Assembly: GCF_007993935.1 (NCBI RefSeq)
Contig: NZ_VITY01000005.1
Span: forward strand, 372,001 to 436,000
DNA from: Bradyrhizobium macuxiense
Lineage (GTDB): Bacteria > Pseudomonadota > Alphaproteobacteria > Rhizobiales > Xanthobacteraceae
Direction of reading: 5' to 3'
DNA: 64,000 nt
Positions 57,001 through 64,000 of this stretch are shown piece by piece. The notes under the pieces are model-generated. The model was given only the letters and a program-made list of their open reading frames with translations. It did no database searches and was not told the origin of the DNA. Positions within the stretch are counted from its first letter, which is position 1; every line of letters starts with the position of its first letter. The position numbers and the translations under genes were made by a program.

Positions 57001-59835
57001 TCAGCCCTCGAACAGCACGAACGCCGCCCACACGCTGGCGTCCTTGGCGCCCGCGACCTTGCCGTCGCGCGCATCGCGCCGGGTCTGGCGCAGCGCGTCG
57101 GAATAGGTCAGGCCCTCGGCGAGGTGCTCATAGAAGCGCACCGTGAAGTTCGCGGTGCCTTCATCGGCGACCGGCCACAGCGTCAGCAGCGCGCGGCGCG
57201 CGCCGGCGATGCCGAGCGCGGTCGGCAGGCCGCGCAGGCCGCTGACAAAACTCTCGTCGCCGCGGCCGGTCTCGCAGGCCGACAGCACCAGCAGATCGAG
57301 CCCGGACAGGTCCCAGTCCATCAGTTCGAAGGCATAGAGATAGCCGTCCTTGTCGTCGCGCAGCGGCCAGCGGCTGTCGCCGGCGCCCGACAGCACGATG
57401 CCGCTCTGCCAGAGCGTGTCGAGGCCGGACGCGGTGCTGTCGTGATAGAAGCCGTGGGTTGCCAGATGCGCGATGCGGACCTTGCCGATCGCCTCGCGCA
57501 GTGCGGCTTCGCTGACGCCGCTTCCGGTCAGCATCACGACCGGGGCGCCGCGCGCGCGGGCGAGCTTGGCGATCGCCTCGATCTCGGTCCGGGTCGCCGG
57601 CAGCTGCATCGGCCCTGGAACGCCGTATTCTATGCCGCCGGCGAGCAGCATCGCGCCGGTCTTGTCGATTTTCTCGCGCGCATGGATCGCGATCAGCGCA
57701 TCGGGGCTGGTCAATAGCCGGATCGTGAACTTGTCCTCCAGCAGGCCGCCGTCGCCGCCGGGCAACAGCGAGAACGGCACCGCAAACAGGAATCCGTCCG
57801 GCACCACATAGAGCGTGGTCTTGTCCTTCAGCATGGCCTCCAGCGGTGCGAACAGCCGCGCGTGCAGGCTCTGGAAGCGGCCTTTGGTATCGAGCGCCCT
57901 GGTGTCGGAGCTCTTGTCGACGTGCTCTCTGGCGTCGAGATCGGGGACGGTGGCCCGTGTCGTCCGCAGCCGCGCGATCTCGGTCCGCACGCCGGTGTCG
58001 ACCGTCTTGCCGGGATCGCCGAGATCGACCACGCGCGGCTCGCTCGTTGCGGTCTCGACGATGGCGTAGAGCACGGTCGCCGCCAGCGGCTCCTTCGACT
58101 GCCGGTCCGCCTTCCACTGCCGCGTGATGAAGTAGTTGACGACGGCTTCCTGCGCGGCGAGCAGCTGCGCGGGACGGATCGGATCTTGCGGCAGCTTCAC
58201 CCCGATCGCATCGAGCCGCTTGGCCAGCGCCTTCTCGGCCGCGTCCTGCCGCTGCCACACCGATCTCGCCCAGTCATCGATATTGCCCGACGAGAACAGC
58301 TCCTGCTTCTCGCCGTTGAGCCGGAGTGCTGTGCGCACCAGCGCTGCGGTCTCCGCGTCCTTATCCGCGAGCTCGGTCTCGAACCGGCGCAGCGCGGTGG
58401 CGTCGCCGCCGCCGAGCGTCTTCCAGCGCAGCACGGCGGCGGCAAAGGCCGGCTGCGCGACGGCGGAGCCGGCCCCGGTGGCGAAGCGGCCGAATGCGAA
58501 CAAGAGATGGTCGGCCTGGGCGCGGATCGCCTCCGCGACGGCACGATCGCCCGCGGTGCCGACCTCGCGTTTCATCCAGTCGAACATCTCACGGTCGAGC
58601 GCGGTGAAGTTCTGCACCGCGCGGTTCGGATCGACAGCGATCAACGCGGTCGCGATGCCGAGCTTGATCTCGAAGGAGATTGGATGCTGCGCGGTGAAGG
58701 CGCGGGTTGCGATCGCCAACGCAATTTCGCGCAGCCGCATGCCCTTGTCGCGTTCGCCGCGCGCCTCGCGCTTGCCGGCGGCCAGCACAGCTGCCTTGAT
58801 GCGGAGGAAATCGGCAAAGTTCTCCTCATTGGCGACGATCGCCTCCAGTCGTTCCAGGTCGGCCGGCGAGATCGCTGTGTCGCCCGCCTCGAGCATGTCG
58901 GTGTAGAACAGCCAGGCGTCGGCCTGTCCGGCAAACGTTGGATCCTTCGGCGCCAGCGCGGTCGCGATCGCCCGATGCCGGCGGAAATAGCGGCGAGCGT
59001 CGTCGAAGCGGCCGAGCGCGAGGAAATCCTGTCCGGCATTGTTGACCGTGACCAGCGTGTTGAGATGGTTCTCGCCATAATGCTTGGCGCGACCCTCGAT
59101 CGCGAACAGGTCGAGCTCGAGCGCCTTTGCCGGCGCGCCGATCTCACGCAGCATGTCGGCATAATTGTTGGCGAGTTTCCAGGTGGTGCGATGGTTGGGC
59201 CCGAGCGCCTTCTCTGCAAGCACGAAATTATGCCAGCCGAGGTTGGTCGCGGACGCCGCCGATCCGTTGGCCGACAGTGCGACCGCGAGCTTGTCGTTGG
59301 CGATCAGCGACACTTCGGAGCCTTCGCCCCAATAGGCGTTGAAGGCCGCGATCGCCTTCATGTAGAGCGGAACCGCTTCGGCGATCCTGGCGTGGTCGGA
59401 GACAAGGATGGCGTACATCAGCAGCAGGTCGGCTTTGCCGGGCGTCGATTGCGCGGCCGCCTTGCTCTGAAATGCGCACACGAACAGCTTTTCGGCAAGA
59501 TCGTCGCGCTTGACCGCGCGCAGCGTCGCAGTTGCCTCGAAATACTGCCCCATCGCGAACTGCGCATCGTCGAGCCTGTCGGTGGCGTCGAGCGCGGCAT
59601 TGAGCTGCGCAAAGCCTTCGTCGATCTTGCCGCTGCGCGTCAGCGCGATGGCGTTCTTCAATTGCGCAGTGACTGTCGGCACGCTGTTTGCGCCCTGCGC
59701 CGGCGCTCGCCTGGCGCGGGAGTCCTGCGCGGCTGCACTGTCGACCGGTCCGGTCAGGACAGTGCCGAACGCGAGGACGATGCCAAGCGATGCGGCGGCC
59801 CTGCGCACGCGTGCGAAACCCAAGGCGATCGTCAT
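57001..59835 (-). CDS. Exported TPR-CHAT domain protein (caspase-like)
   Basis: This 944-residue protein starts at 59835 (ATG with GGGGAT 10 nt upstream; an in-frame GTG at 59844 is an alternative). A signal peptide covers about the first 36 residues (AAASLGIVLAFGTVLTGPVDSAAAQ). Helical TPR-like repeats occupy about 50-330. The C-terminal CHAT domain has His794 (IAHLATHGFYHD) and Cys854 (LSACETG), the caspase/separase-like dyad, with ends typical of the family (LWPVADEGTANFTVRFYEHLAEGLTYSDALRQTRRD). It is predicted to act outside the cytoplasm, possibly as a protease. No caspase-substrate or Craspase-type partner is adjacent. Confidence 0.9.
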   Translation of the reverse strand: MTIALGFARVRRAAASLGIVLAFGTVLTGPVDSAAAQDSRARRAPAQGANSVPTVTAQLKNAIALTRSGKIDEGFAQLNAALDATDRLDDAQFAMGQYFEATATLRAVKRDDLAEKLFVCAFQSKAAAQSTPGKADLLLMYAILVSDHARIAEAVPLYMKAIAAFNAYWGEGSEVSLIANDKLAVALSANGSAASATNLGWHNFVLAEKALGPNHRTTWKLANNYADMLREIGAPAKALELDLFAIEGRAKHYGENHLNTLVTVNNAGQDFLALGRFDDARRYFRRHRAIATALAPKDPTFAGQADAWLFYTDMLEAGDTAISPADLERLEAIVANEENFADFLRIKAAVLAAGKREARGERDKGMRLREIALAIATRAFTAQHPISFEIKLGIATALIAVDPNRAVQNFTALDREMFDWMKREVGTAGDRAVAEAIRAQADHLLFAFGRFATGAGSAVAQPAFAAAVLRWKTLGGGDATALRRFETELADKDAETAALVRTALRLNGEKQELFSSGNIDDWARSVWQRQDAAEKALAKRLDAIGVKLPQDPIRPAQLLAAQEAVVNYFITRQWKADRQSKEPLAATVLYAIVETATSEPRVVDLGDPGKTVDTGVRTEIARLRTTRATVPDLDAREHVDKSSDTRALDTKGRFQSLHARLFAPLEAMLKDKTTLYVVPDGFLFAVPFSLLPGGDGGLLEDKFTIRLLTSPDALIAIHAREKIDKTGAMLLAGGIEYGVPGPMQLPATRTEIEAIAKLARARGAPVVMLTGSGVSEAALREAIGKVRIAHLATHGFYHDSTASGLDTLWQSGIVLSGAGDSRWPLRDDKDGYLYAFELMDWDLSGLDLLVLSACETGRGDESFVSGLRGLPTALGIAGARRALLTLWPVADEGTANFTVRFYEHLAEGLTYSDALRQTRRDARDGKVAGAKDASVWAAFVLFEG

Positions 59836-60272
59836 CGGCAGCACATCCCCATTTCAAATTCGTCACCGGATGCATCCCCAAATGACGGCGTCGTTGCGGC
59901 AGCTTGCCCGGCTTTATCGTCGCGCCCTTGCGTGAACAAGACACGGCGGCCGGCCGTGCGGGCGGAACCGGCTTGCCGGGCTCGTGCTTCTTGGTCGCCA
60001 CCGGCGCCTCCGGCGTTCACCCATCGGCGCGCCTCCGAACCGCCCGCGCGGTACGCCGCTGCTTGCATGCCAGCGGCAGGATCAAGCCATCGGATGATGT
60101 TACCGCTGGTCGCCGCGTTCGCCCGGCAACCGCCTTTCGCTTCGAAGCCGAAACGCGCCAGCGCCGAAAGCATTGATTTTTCTGACCTTCGTCACTTGCA
60201 CCATCCCCTCCGATTCGCGTATGAGGCGCAACCTTGCTTTCATACAACTTTCCTCCTGAGAGCCGATCTCCG
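59836..60272. other. Region between the CHAT gene and the SnoaL gene
   Basis: About 440 bp without a convincing gene. On the minus strand a 34-codon frame (start about 60204, MVQVTKVRKINAFGAG) follows CGGAGGGG, but it ends early and no family is recognised; it may be a leader peptide or remnant. The rest should hold the promoter of both flanking genes. Confidence 0.4.
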
Positions 60273-60683
60273 ATGTCCAACGCCACAAGCGACGCCAACA
60301 AGGCGCTCGTGCTCGCGCATTACGACGCCGTGACCAATCGTCTCGATCCCGACGCGATCCGCGCCCAGCTCGCATCCGACTACTTCGACCATGCCGCGGG
60401 CAAGCGGATGAGCGCCGAGGAGGTGATCGCGCATGCGTCCGCGATGCACGAGACCTTCGCCGACCTGTCGGCGGTGGCCGAATGCCTGGTGGCCGAGCGC
60501 GACATCGTCGCCGGCCGCTTCGTCTGGCGCGGCCGGCACCGCAGCCCGTGGCGCGGCATTGCGCCCACCGGCCGCCACGTCGAATTCCGCGGCATGACGT
60601 TCTGGCGGATTCACGACGGCAAGATTTCCGAGCGCTGGGCCGAGATCGATTTTGTGGGGCTGGAGAGACAGCTCAAGGATTGA
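60273..60683 (+). CDS. SnoaL/ester-cyclase-like NTF2-fold protein
   Basis: The 136-residue protein starts at 60273 (MSNATSDANKALVLAHYDAV). The NTF2 fold is suggested by RLDPDAIRAQLASDYFDHAAGKRMSAEEV, GRFVWRGRHRSPWRGIAPTGRHVEFRGMTFWRIHDGKISERWAEIDFVGL. The C-terminal pattern is that of SnoaL-like polyketide cyclases and of ester-cyclase proteins. The substrate is unknown. It is cytosolic and stands alone. Confidence 0.85.
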   Translation: MSNATSDANKALVLAHYDAVTNRLDPDAIRAQLASDYFDHAAGKRMSAEEVIAHASAMHETFADLSAVAECLVAERDIVAGRFVWRGRHRSPWRGIAPTGRHVEFRGMTFWRIHDGKISERWAEIDFVGLERQLKD

Positions 60684-60846
60684 TCATCAGCGTCGTGCCG
60701 CTCGGTTGATGAATGCGCCGCGGGAATTCACGGTGCGAACATGGACTGAGGCGTGCAGCTGTGGAAGCGAATGTCGGTGCCGACACTTTGACGGCCTCGT
60801 TTGCTCCATGGCATGATCGGCCATTCGAAGCAGGAGGGATGTTTGC

Positions 60847-61653
60847 ATGCTCAGGTGTCGTTTGGCGGTTGTGTTCGGCGCCTTGCTGCTTGCCACCCCC
60901 TCCTATGCCGCCCGCTGCGGCGGCAGTTTTCCGGCCTTCGTGCAGTCGTTCTCGCAGGAGGCGGCCAGCGCCGGCATCCAGCAGGACGTGATCTCGGCGG
61001 CGCTCGGCGGGGTGCAGCAGGATGGCGGGGTGCTCGCCTTCGACCGGCGGCAGCGCTACACCTTCAACAAGACGTTCGAGCAGTATGTCGCGACCCGCGT
61101 CGGCTCGGGGCGCATCAATGGCGGCCGCGCCATGTTGCAGCGTCACGCCGCGCTGCTGTCGAAGATCGAGCAGCAATACGGCGTGCCGCGCCAGATCCTG
61201 GTCGCGATCTGGGGGCTGGAGACCGATTTCGGCAAGGGCGACATGGGCAAGCTGCCGGTGTTCCGCGTGCTCACCACGCTGGCGCATGATTGCCGCCGCA
61301 CCGACCTGTTCCAGGGCGAGCTGCTGGCCGCGCTCAAGATCCTGCAGCGCGGCGACCTCAGGCTCAACGACATGATCGGCGCCTATGCCGGCGAGATCGG
61401 CCAGACCCAGTTCCTGCCGTCGTCCTACATCAAGTACGGCGTCGATTTCGACGGCGACGGCCATGTCGATCTGCGCCACTCGGTCGCCGACGTGCTGGCC
61501 TCGACCGCGAACCTGCTGCACTCGAACGGCTTCAAGATGGGCGCGCCCTATGGCGAAGGCAGCGCCAATTTCGAGGCGATGCGCGAGTGGAACAGGGCGG
61601 TGATCTATCGCAAGACCATCGGGTATTTTGCCGATCAGCTCGTGGGGCGGTGA
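60847..61653 (+). CDS. Lytic murein transglycosylase (MltB/SLT-like)
   Basis: The 268-residue protein has a signal peptide (RCRLAVVFGALLLATPSYAARC). The lysozyme-like domain has catalytic Glu125 in WGLETDFGKGDMGKLPVFRVLTTLAHDCRR and the family segment IGAYAGEIGQTQFLPSSYIKYGVDFDGDGHVDLRHSVADVLASTANLL. It would cleave peptidoglycan in the periplasm, releasing anhydro-muropeptides. GGAGGGATGTTTGC precedes the ATG. A Cys follows the signal but no lipobox is clear. Downstream is a palindromic repeat. Confidence 0.92.
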   Translation: MLRCRLAVVFGALLLATPSYAARCGGSFPAFVQSFSQEAASAGIQQDVISAALGGVQQDGGVLAFDRRQRYTFNKTFEQYVATRVGSGRINGGRAMLQRHAALLSKIEQQYGVPRQILVAIWGLETDFGKGDMGKLPVFRVLTTLAHDCRRTDLFQGELLAALKILQRGDLRLNDMIGAYAGEIGQTQFLPSSYIKYGVDFDGDGHVDLRHSVADVLASTANLLHSNGFKMGAPYGEGSANFEAMREWNRAVIYRKTIGYFADQLVGR

Positions 61654-61668
61654 GGGCGGCGCAAATGT

Positions 61669-61750
61669 CGTAGGGCGGATTAGCGAAGCGTAATCCGCCG
61701 ATCGCGCGCGCGATGTCGGCGGATTACGCCTTCGGCTAATCCGCCCTACG
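61669..61750. repeat. Palindromic intergenic repeat, family D
   Basis: CGTAGGGCGGATTAGCGAAG (61669) is mirrored by CTTCGGCTAATCCGCCCTAC ending at 61749, with CGTAATCCGCC/GGCGGATTACG inside. It lies 25 bp before the FRG gene start. Confidence 0.85.
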
Positions 61751-61774
61751 GTCACCGAGACTTCAGGTACCCCC

Positions 61775-62620
61775 ATGGAAACCATCGGCAGCCAAAAAAT
61801 CTGGTCGTTCTTCGACCGCCGGGGATGCCAGGTCGCCAAGAATTCGGCGGTGCGGGAGGGGCCGGGGCATCGCGTCGGCTCTTATCTGGAGCTCGCGACC
61901 AAGATCGCCGAGCTGCAATTCCTCAACCGCGACCATGTGCTGCTGTTTCGCGGCCAGGGCGCCGATTTCAGGAACATCAAGCGCAACTCGTCGCTGAAGC
62001 CGACGCTGTTTCGCGGCGGCCGCGGCAATCCGGATCAGGCGACGCTGGCGACGCGGTTCGAGGCCTTGCGGCGCGCCGAGCAGATCCTGATCGCGGAGTA
62101 TGCCAAGGCGAAGTTGCTTGGGCTGGAGCGGCTGAAGCGGCACCGCATCCTGCGCTGGTCGATCCTGCAGCACTACGAGGTCTGCACCACGCCGCTGCTC
62201 GACGTCACCCATTCGATCCGCATTGCCGCCTCGTTTGCGTCGCTGGCCGAGACCGGCACCGCGTTCCTCTATGTGCTCGGCGTGCCGAATTTGAGCGGCG
62301 CGATCACCGCGAGCGCCGAGGCCGGCCTGCAGATCGTGCGGCTGTCCAGCGTCTGCCCGCCGTCGGCGGTGCGGCCGCACATCCAGGAGGGCTATCTGCT
62401 CGGCGAGTATCCCGAGATGTCCGGCACCGAGCAGAAGGAAAACTACTTTCCTTACGAGATGGATTTCGGCCGCCGGCTGGTCGCGAAATTCTCGTTCGCG
62501 CCATCCGCGTTCTGGAAGAACGACAATTTCCCGCAGGTGACGCGGAGCGCGCTCTATCCGTCGGAGAAGAGCGATCCGCTGTTTCGGCTGGCGCTCGGGG
62601 TGAAGAAGCAGCTGGGGTGA
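61775..62620 (+). CDS. FRG-domain protein
   Basis: The 281-residue protein contains the Phe-Arg-Gly motif LLFRGQGADFRNIKRNSSLKPTLFRG near residues 56-80, which defines FRG domains. It then has RWSILQHYEVCTTPLLDVTHSIRIAASFASL and a C-terminal region YEMDFGRRLVAKFSFAP. FRG domains are unexplained; they occur in proteins of bacterial conflict loci and in isolated genes. No signal peptide or membrane segment is seen. Palindromic repeats of different families lie on both sides, so it is a lone cassette rather than part of an operon. Confidence 0.85.
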   Translation: METIGSQKIWSFFDRRGCQVAKNSAVREGPGHRVGSYLELATKIAELQFLNRDHVLLFRGQGADFRNIKRNSSLKPTLFRGGRGNPDQATLATRFEALRRAEQILIAEYAKAKLLGLERLKRHRILRWSILQHYEVCTTPLLDVTHSIRIAASFASLAETGTAFLYVLGVPNLSGAITASAEAGLQIVRLSSVCPPSAVRPHIQEGYLLGEYPEMSGTEQKENYFPYEMDFGRRLVAKFSFAPSAFWKNDNFPQVTRSALYPSEKSDPLFRLALGVKKQLG

Positions 62621-62638
62621 GCAGGCTCGGCGCTGTTC

Positions 62639-62724
62639 CGTAGGATGGGTGGAGCGAAGCGATACCCATCACCTCACCACGCGGACAGAATTGATGGGTT
62701 TCGCTGCGCTCTACCCATCCTACG
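62639..62724. repeat. Palindromic intergenic repeat, family E
   Basis: CGTAGGATGGGTGGAGCGAA (62639) is mirrored by CTGCGCTCTACCCATCCTAC ending at 62723, with GATACCCATCA/TGATGGGTTTC inside. It follows the FRG gene. Confidence 0.85.
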
Positions 62725-62787
62725 AGGCCGGTCATTGCGGCCACCGGATGCGGATGTGAGACTCACAGGCAGCGCAACATATTCGGC

Positions 62788-62908
62788 GTCGTCCCGGGCT
62801 TGACCCGGGACCCATGACCACGACTGCCTGTTATGCCCGACGCTGCGGCCCGAGCGTGCTCACCAACTCGACCCGATGGTTATGGGTCCCTGCTTTCGCA
62901 GGGACGAC
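62788..62908. repeat. Palindromic intergenic repeat, family A
   Basis: GTCGTCCCGGGCTTGACCCG (62788) is mirrored by GGTCCCTGCTTTCGCAGGGA and ends GACGAC at 62908, with CCATGACCACGAC and ATGGTTATGG inside. With family E it fills the 317 bp between the FRG and SDR genes, which converge. Confidence 0.8.
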
Positions 62909-62937
62909 GGATCGTGTGCGGCACCGCCGTCGTGCAA

Positions 62938-63822
62938 TCAACTCGCCCGCGCCGCATCGCGCGCGATCCGTCTTGCCGCCGTTTTCTCCATCTGCCGCTG
63001 CATCACCTTCCAGTAGGTCCCGGGGCGGAAGCGTTGCAGCAGGTCCATGAAGATGGCGTCCTTGCCGATCAGGATGCGCGGCTGGTTTTTCTCGATGCCG
63101 GCGATGATGCGTTGCGCGGCGGCGGCCGGCGTGGTCCGCGCCAGCGTCTCGAAGCGCTCGATGGATTCCGAGCGCCGGGCATTGTCGGTGACGCCGCTGC
63201 CGGTGCGCGAGTTGCGCGCGATGTTGGTGGCGATGCCGCCGGGATGCACGACCGAGAGCTTCACCGGACTGTTCGCCATCGCAAGCTCGTGGCGCAGGCT
63301 CTCGGAGAAGCCGCGCACCGCGAACTTGGCCGCGCAATAGGCGCTCTGGCCGGGCGGGGCGACGATGCCGAAGATAGAGGAGATGTTGACGATATGCGCC
63401 TCGCGCCGTTGCGAAAGCAGCGGCAGGAAGGCGCGGGTGCCGTGCACCACGCCCCAGAAATTGATGTTGAACAGCCAGTCCATCTGCGCCTGGTCGATTT
63501 CACCGAACTCGCCGAGCAACGCGACGCCGGCATTGTTGACGACGATGTTGAGGCCGGGATGCGCGGCGCCGGCAGCGTCGGCGAACGCGGTGATCTGGCC
63601 GGGCTCGCTGACGTCGACACGGTGTATGGTGACCTTGCGCTGGCTCGCCTTGGTGATCTCGGTCGCCTTGGCGATTTCGGCGGCGGTGGCCTGCAGGCCG
63701 CCTTCGTCGCGGTCGGCGATGGCGAGATCGCAGCCGCGCAACGCCAGTTCAAGCGCGAGTGCGCGGCCGATGCCGCTGGCGGCTCCGGTCACGGCGGCGG
63801 CGGATCCAGAGATCGCGGTCAT
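62938..63822 (-). CDS. Short-chain dehydrogenase/reductase
   Basis: The 294-residue SDR enzyme has the cofactor motif AAVTGAASGIGRALALEL, NNAGVAL and the catalytic Tyr-Lys of AYCAAKFAVRG. The longer C-terminal part (RFETLARTTPAAAAQRIIAGIEKNQPRILIGKDAIFMDLLQRFRPGTYWKVM) matches SDR proteins often annotated as acyl-CoA or steroid-like reductases. The substrate is unknown. The Asp in IADRDEGG after the second strand points to NAD rather than NADP. It is divergent from a gene whose start is at the window edge. Confidence 0.9.
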   Translation of the reverse strand: MTAISGSAAAVTGAASGIGRALALELALRGCDLAIADRDEGGLQATAAEIAKATEITKASQRKVTIHRVDVSEPGQITAFADAAGAAHPGLNIVVNNAGVALLGEFGEIDQAQMDWLFNINFWGVVHGTRAFLPLLSQRREAHIVNISSIFGIVAPPGQSAYCAAKFAVRGFSESLRHELAMANSPVKLSVVHPGGIATNIARNSRTGSGVTDNARRSESIERFETLARTTPAAAAQRIIAGIEKNQPRILIGKDAIFMDLLQRFRPGTYWKVMQRQMEKTAARRIARDAARAS

Positions 63823-63983
63823 GTCGGGTCAGCTCCATCAGAACGAGGCGAGGCGGGTTGCCAGGCGGGAACATGGCGGTTTCCTCGCTTTTCTCAAATT
63901 GGAACTGAACCATCCAGCGATTTTAGGCATTTAACATTTGTTATGTGCTCGATCTGAAGCATTCAAACCAAGGGAGGCCCACC
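63823..63983. other. Intergenic region upstream of the SDR gene and the next gene
   Basis: The 161 bp should hold promoters for both divergent genes. ATTTAACATTTGTTATGTGC at about 63927-63946 is AT-rich, and no operator is obvious. AAGGGAGG at 63970-63977 is the ribosome-binding site of the next gene. Confidence 0.5.
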
Positions 63984-64000
63984 ATGGGACAGTCAAAGCC
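63984..64000 (+). CDS. Start of an unidentified gene
   Basis: ATG at 63984 follows AAGGGAGGCCCACC, a strong ribosome-binding site. Only MGQSK and part of the next codon are in the window, so no product can be named. Its position divergent from the SDR gene makes shared control possible. Confidence 0.6.

Noticed and set aside
59832..60301. Several short minus-strand frames upstream of the CHAT gene
   Set aside because: They overlap each other in different frames; none has both a good start and a plausible product.
57862..60333. An 823-codon plus-strand frame antisense to the CHAT gene
   Set aside because: Low-complexity Arg/Gly/Asp-rich translation, no ribosome-binding site, and the opposite strand has a clear family protein.
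61775..62620. FRG protein as part of a known phage-defence system
   Set aside because: No recognised defence partner genes are adjacent; it is kept only as an isolated FRG gene.

Overview
The window is a high-GC chromosomal segment of an alphaproteobacterium, most probably Bradyrhizobium or a close relative in the Nitrobacteraceae. Four things point there: protein style throughout; several families of intergenic palindromes built around GTCATTGCGAGG, GTCGTCCCGGCGAAGGCCGGGAC and GTAGCCCGGATG type arms; a match to the general-stress EcfG promoter in front of dps; and an Irr-type iron control box in front of a PepSY reductase. No rRNA, prophage, transposase or CRISPR array is visible. One unusual tRNA gene is present.

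Layout. 1-3.8 kb: the 3' end of ychF, then a divergent csoR / copper P1B-ATPase pair sharing a CsoR operator. 3.8-9.3 kb: a DapA-family aldolase, trxB-lysR, an Lrp regulator, DoxX and greA. 9.5-20.3 kb: carB and carA, both on the minus strand but split by about 6 kb holding a divergent ArsR/MFS pair, a deviant tRNA-Cys, a methyltransferase, dps, a cupin, an enolase-superfamily enzyme and a thioesterase. 20.4-25.9 kb, plus strand: an alpha/beta hydrolase, yqeY, a DUF1801 protein, a Rieske-FAD reductase, an acyl-CoA synthetase and a MarR regulator. 26-31.7 kb: an NTF2-like/membrane pair, an ArsR operon with three tandem SRPBCC proteins, an exported LVIVD-repeat protein with a partner, and a LysE exporter. 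31.8-36 kb: a TetR-led molybdenum aldehyde oxidoreductase operon (PaoABC-like) in which the 2Fe-2S and Mo subunits are fused. 36-39.7 kb: two very small genes and an rrf2 - histidine kinase - FixJ-type regulator operon. 39.9-46.3 kb: an AraC regulator followed by an NDH-2-like flavoprotein, acetoacetate decarboxylase, patatin and 3-hydroxybutyrate dehydrogenase, which together suggest storage-polymer/ketone-body metabolism, then a frameshifted DUF1275 gene. 46.5-51.7 kb: PepSY protein, N-formylglutamate amidohydrolase, two transglutaminases, gamma-glutamylcyclotransferase and a short chlorite-dismutase-family protein. 51.8-56.3 kb: dnaG-rpoD. 56.5-64 kb: an exported TPR-CHAT protein, a SnoaL protein, a lytic transglycosylase, an FRG-domain protein between palindromic repeats, an SDR enzyme and the start of another gene.

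Two themes recur. First, several regulators (csoR, both arsR genes, tetR, rrf2) and carA have a sigma-70-like promoter whose -10 box lies 6-8 nt before the chosen ATG. This predicts leaderless mRNAs, usually with a palindromic operator inside the promoter. Second, palindromic elements fill many gene ends, and one appears to have been captured in frame inside the copper ATPase. The best candidates for something undescribed are that captured element, the deviant tRNA-Cys, the exported CHAT protein, the fused aldehyde oxidoreductase and the Rrf2-kinase-regulator operon. All functions are inferred from reading motifs and context; nothing was searched or computed.
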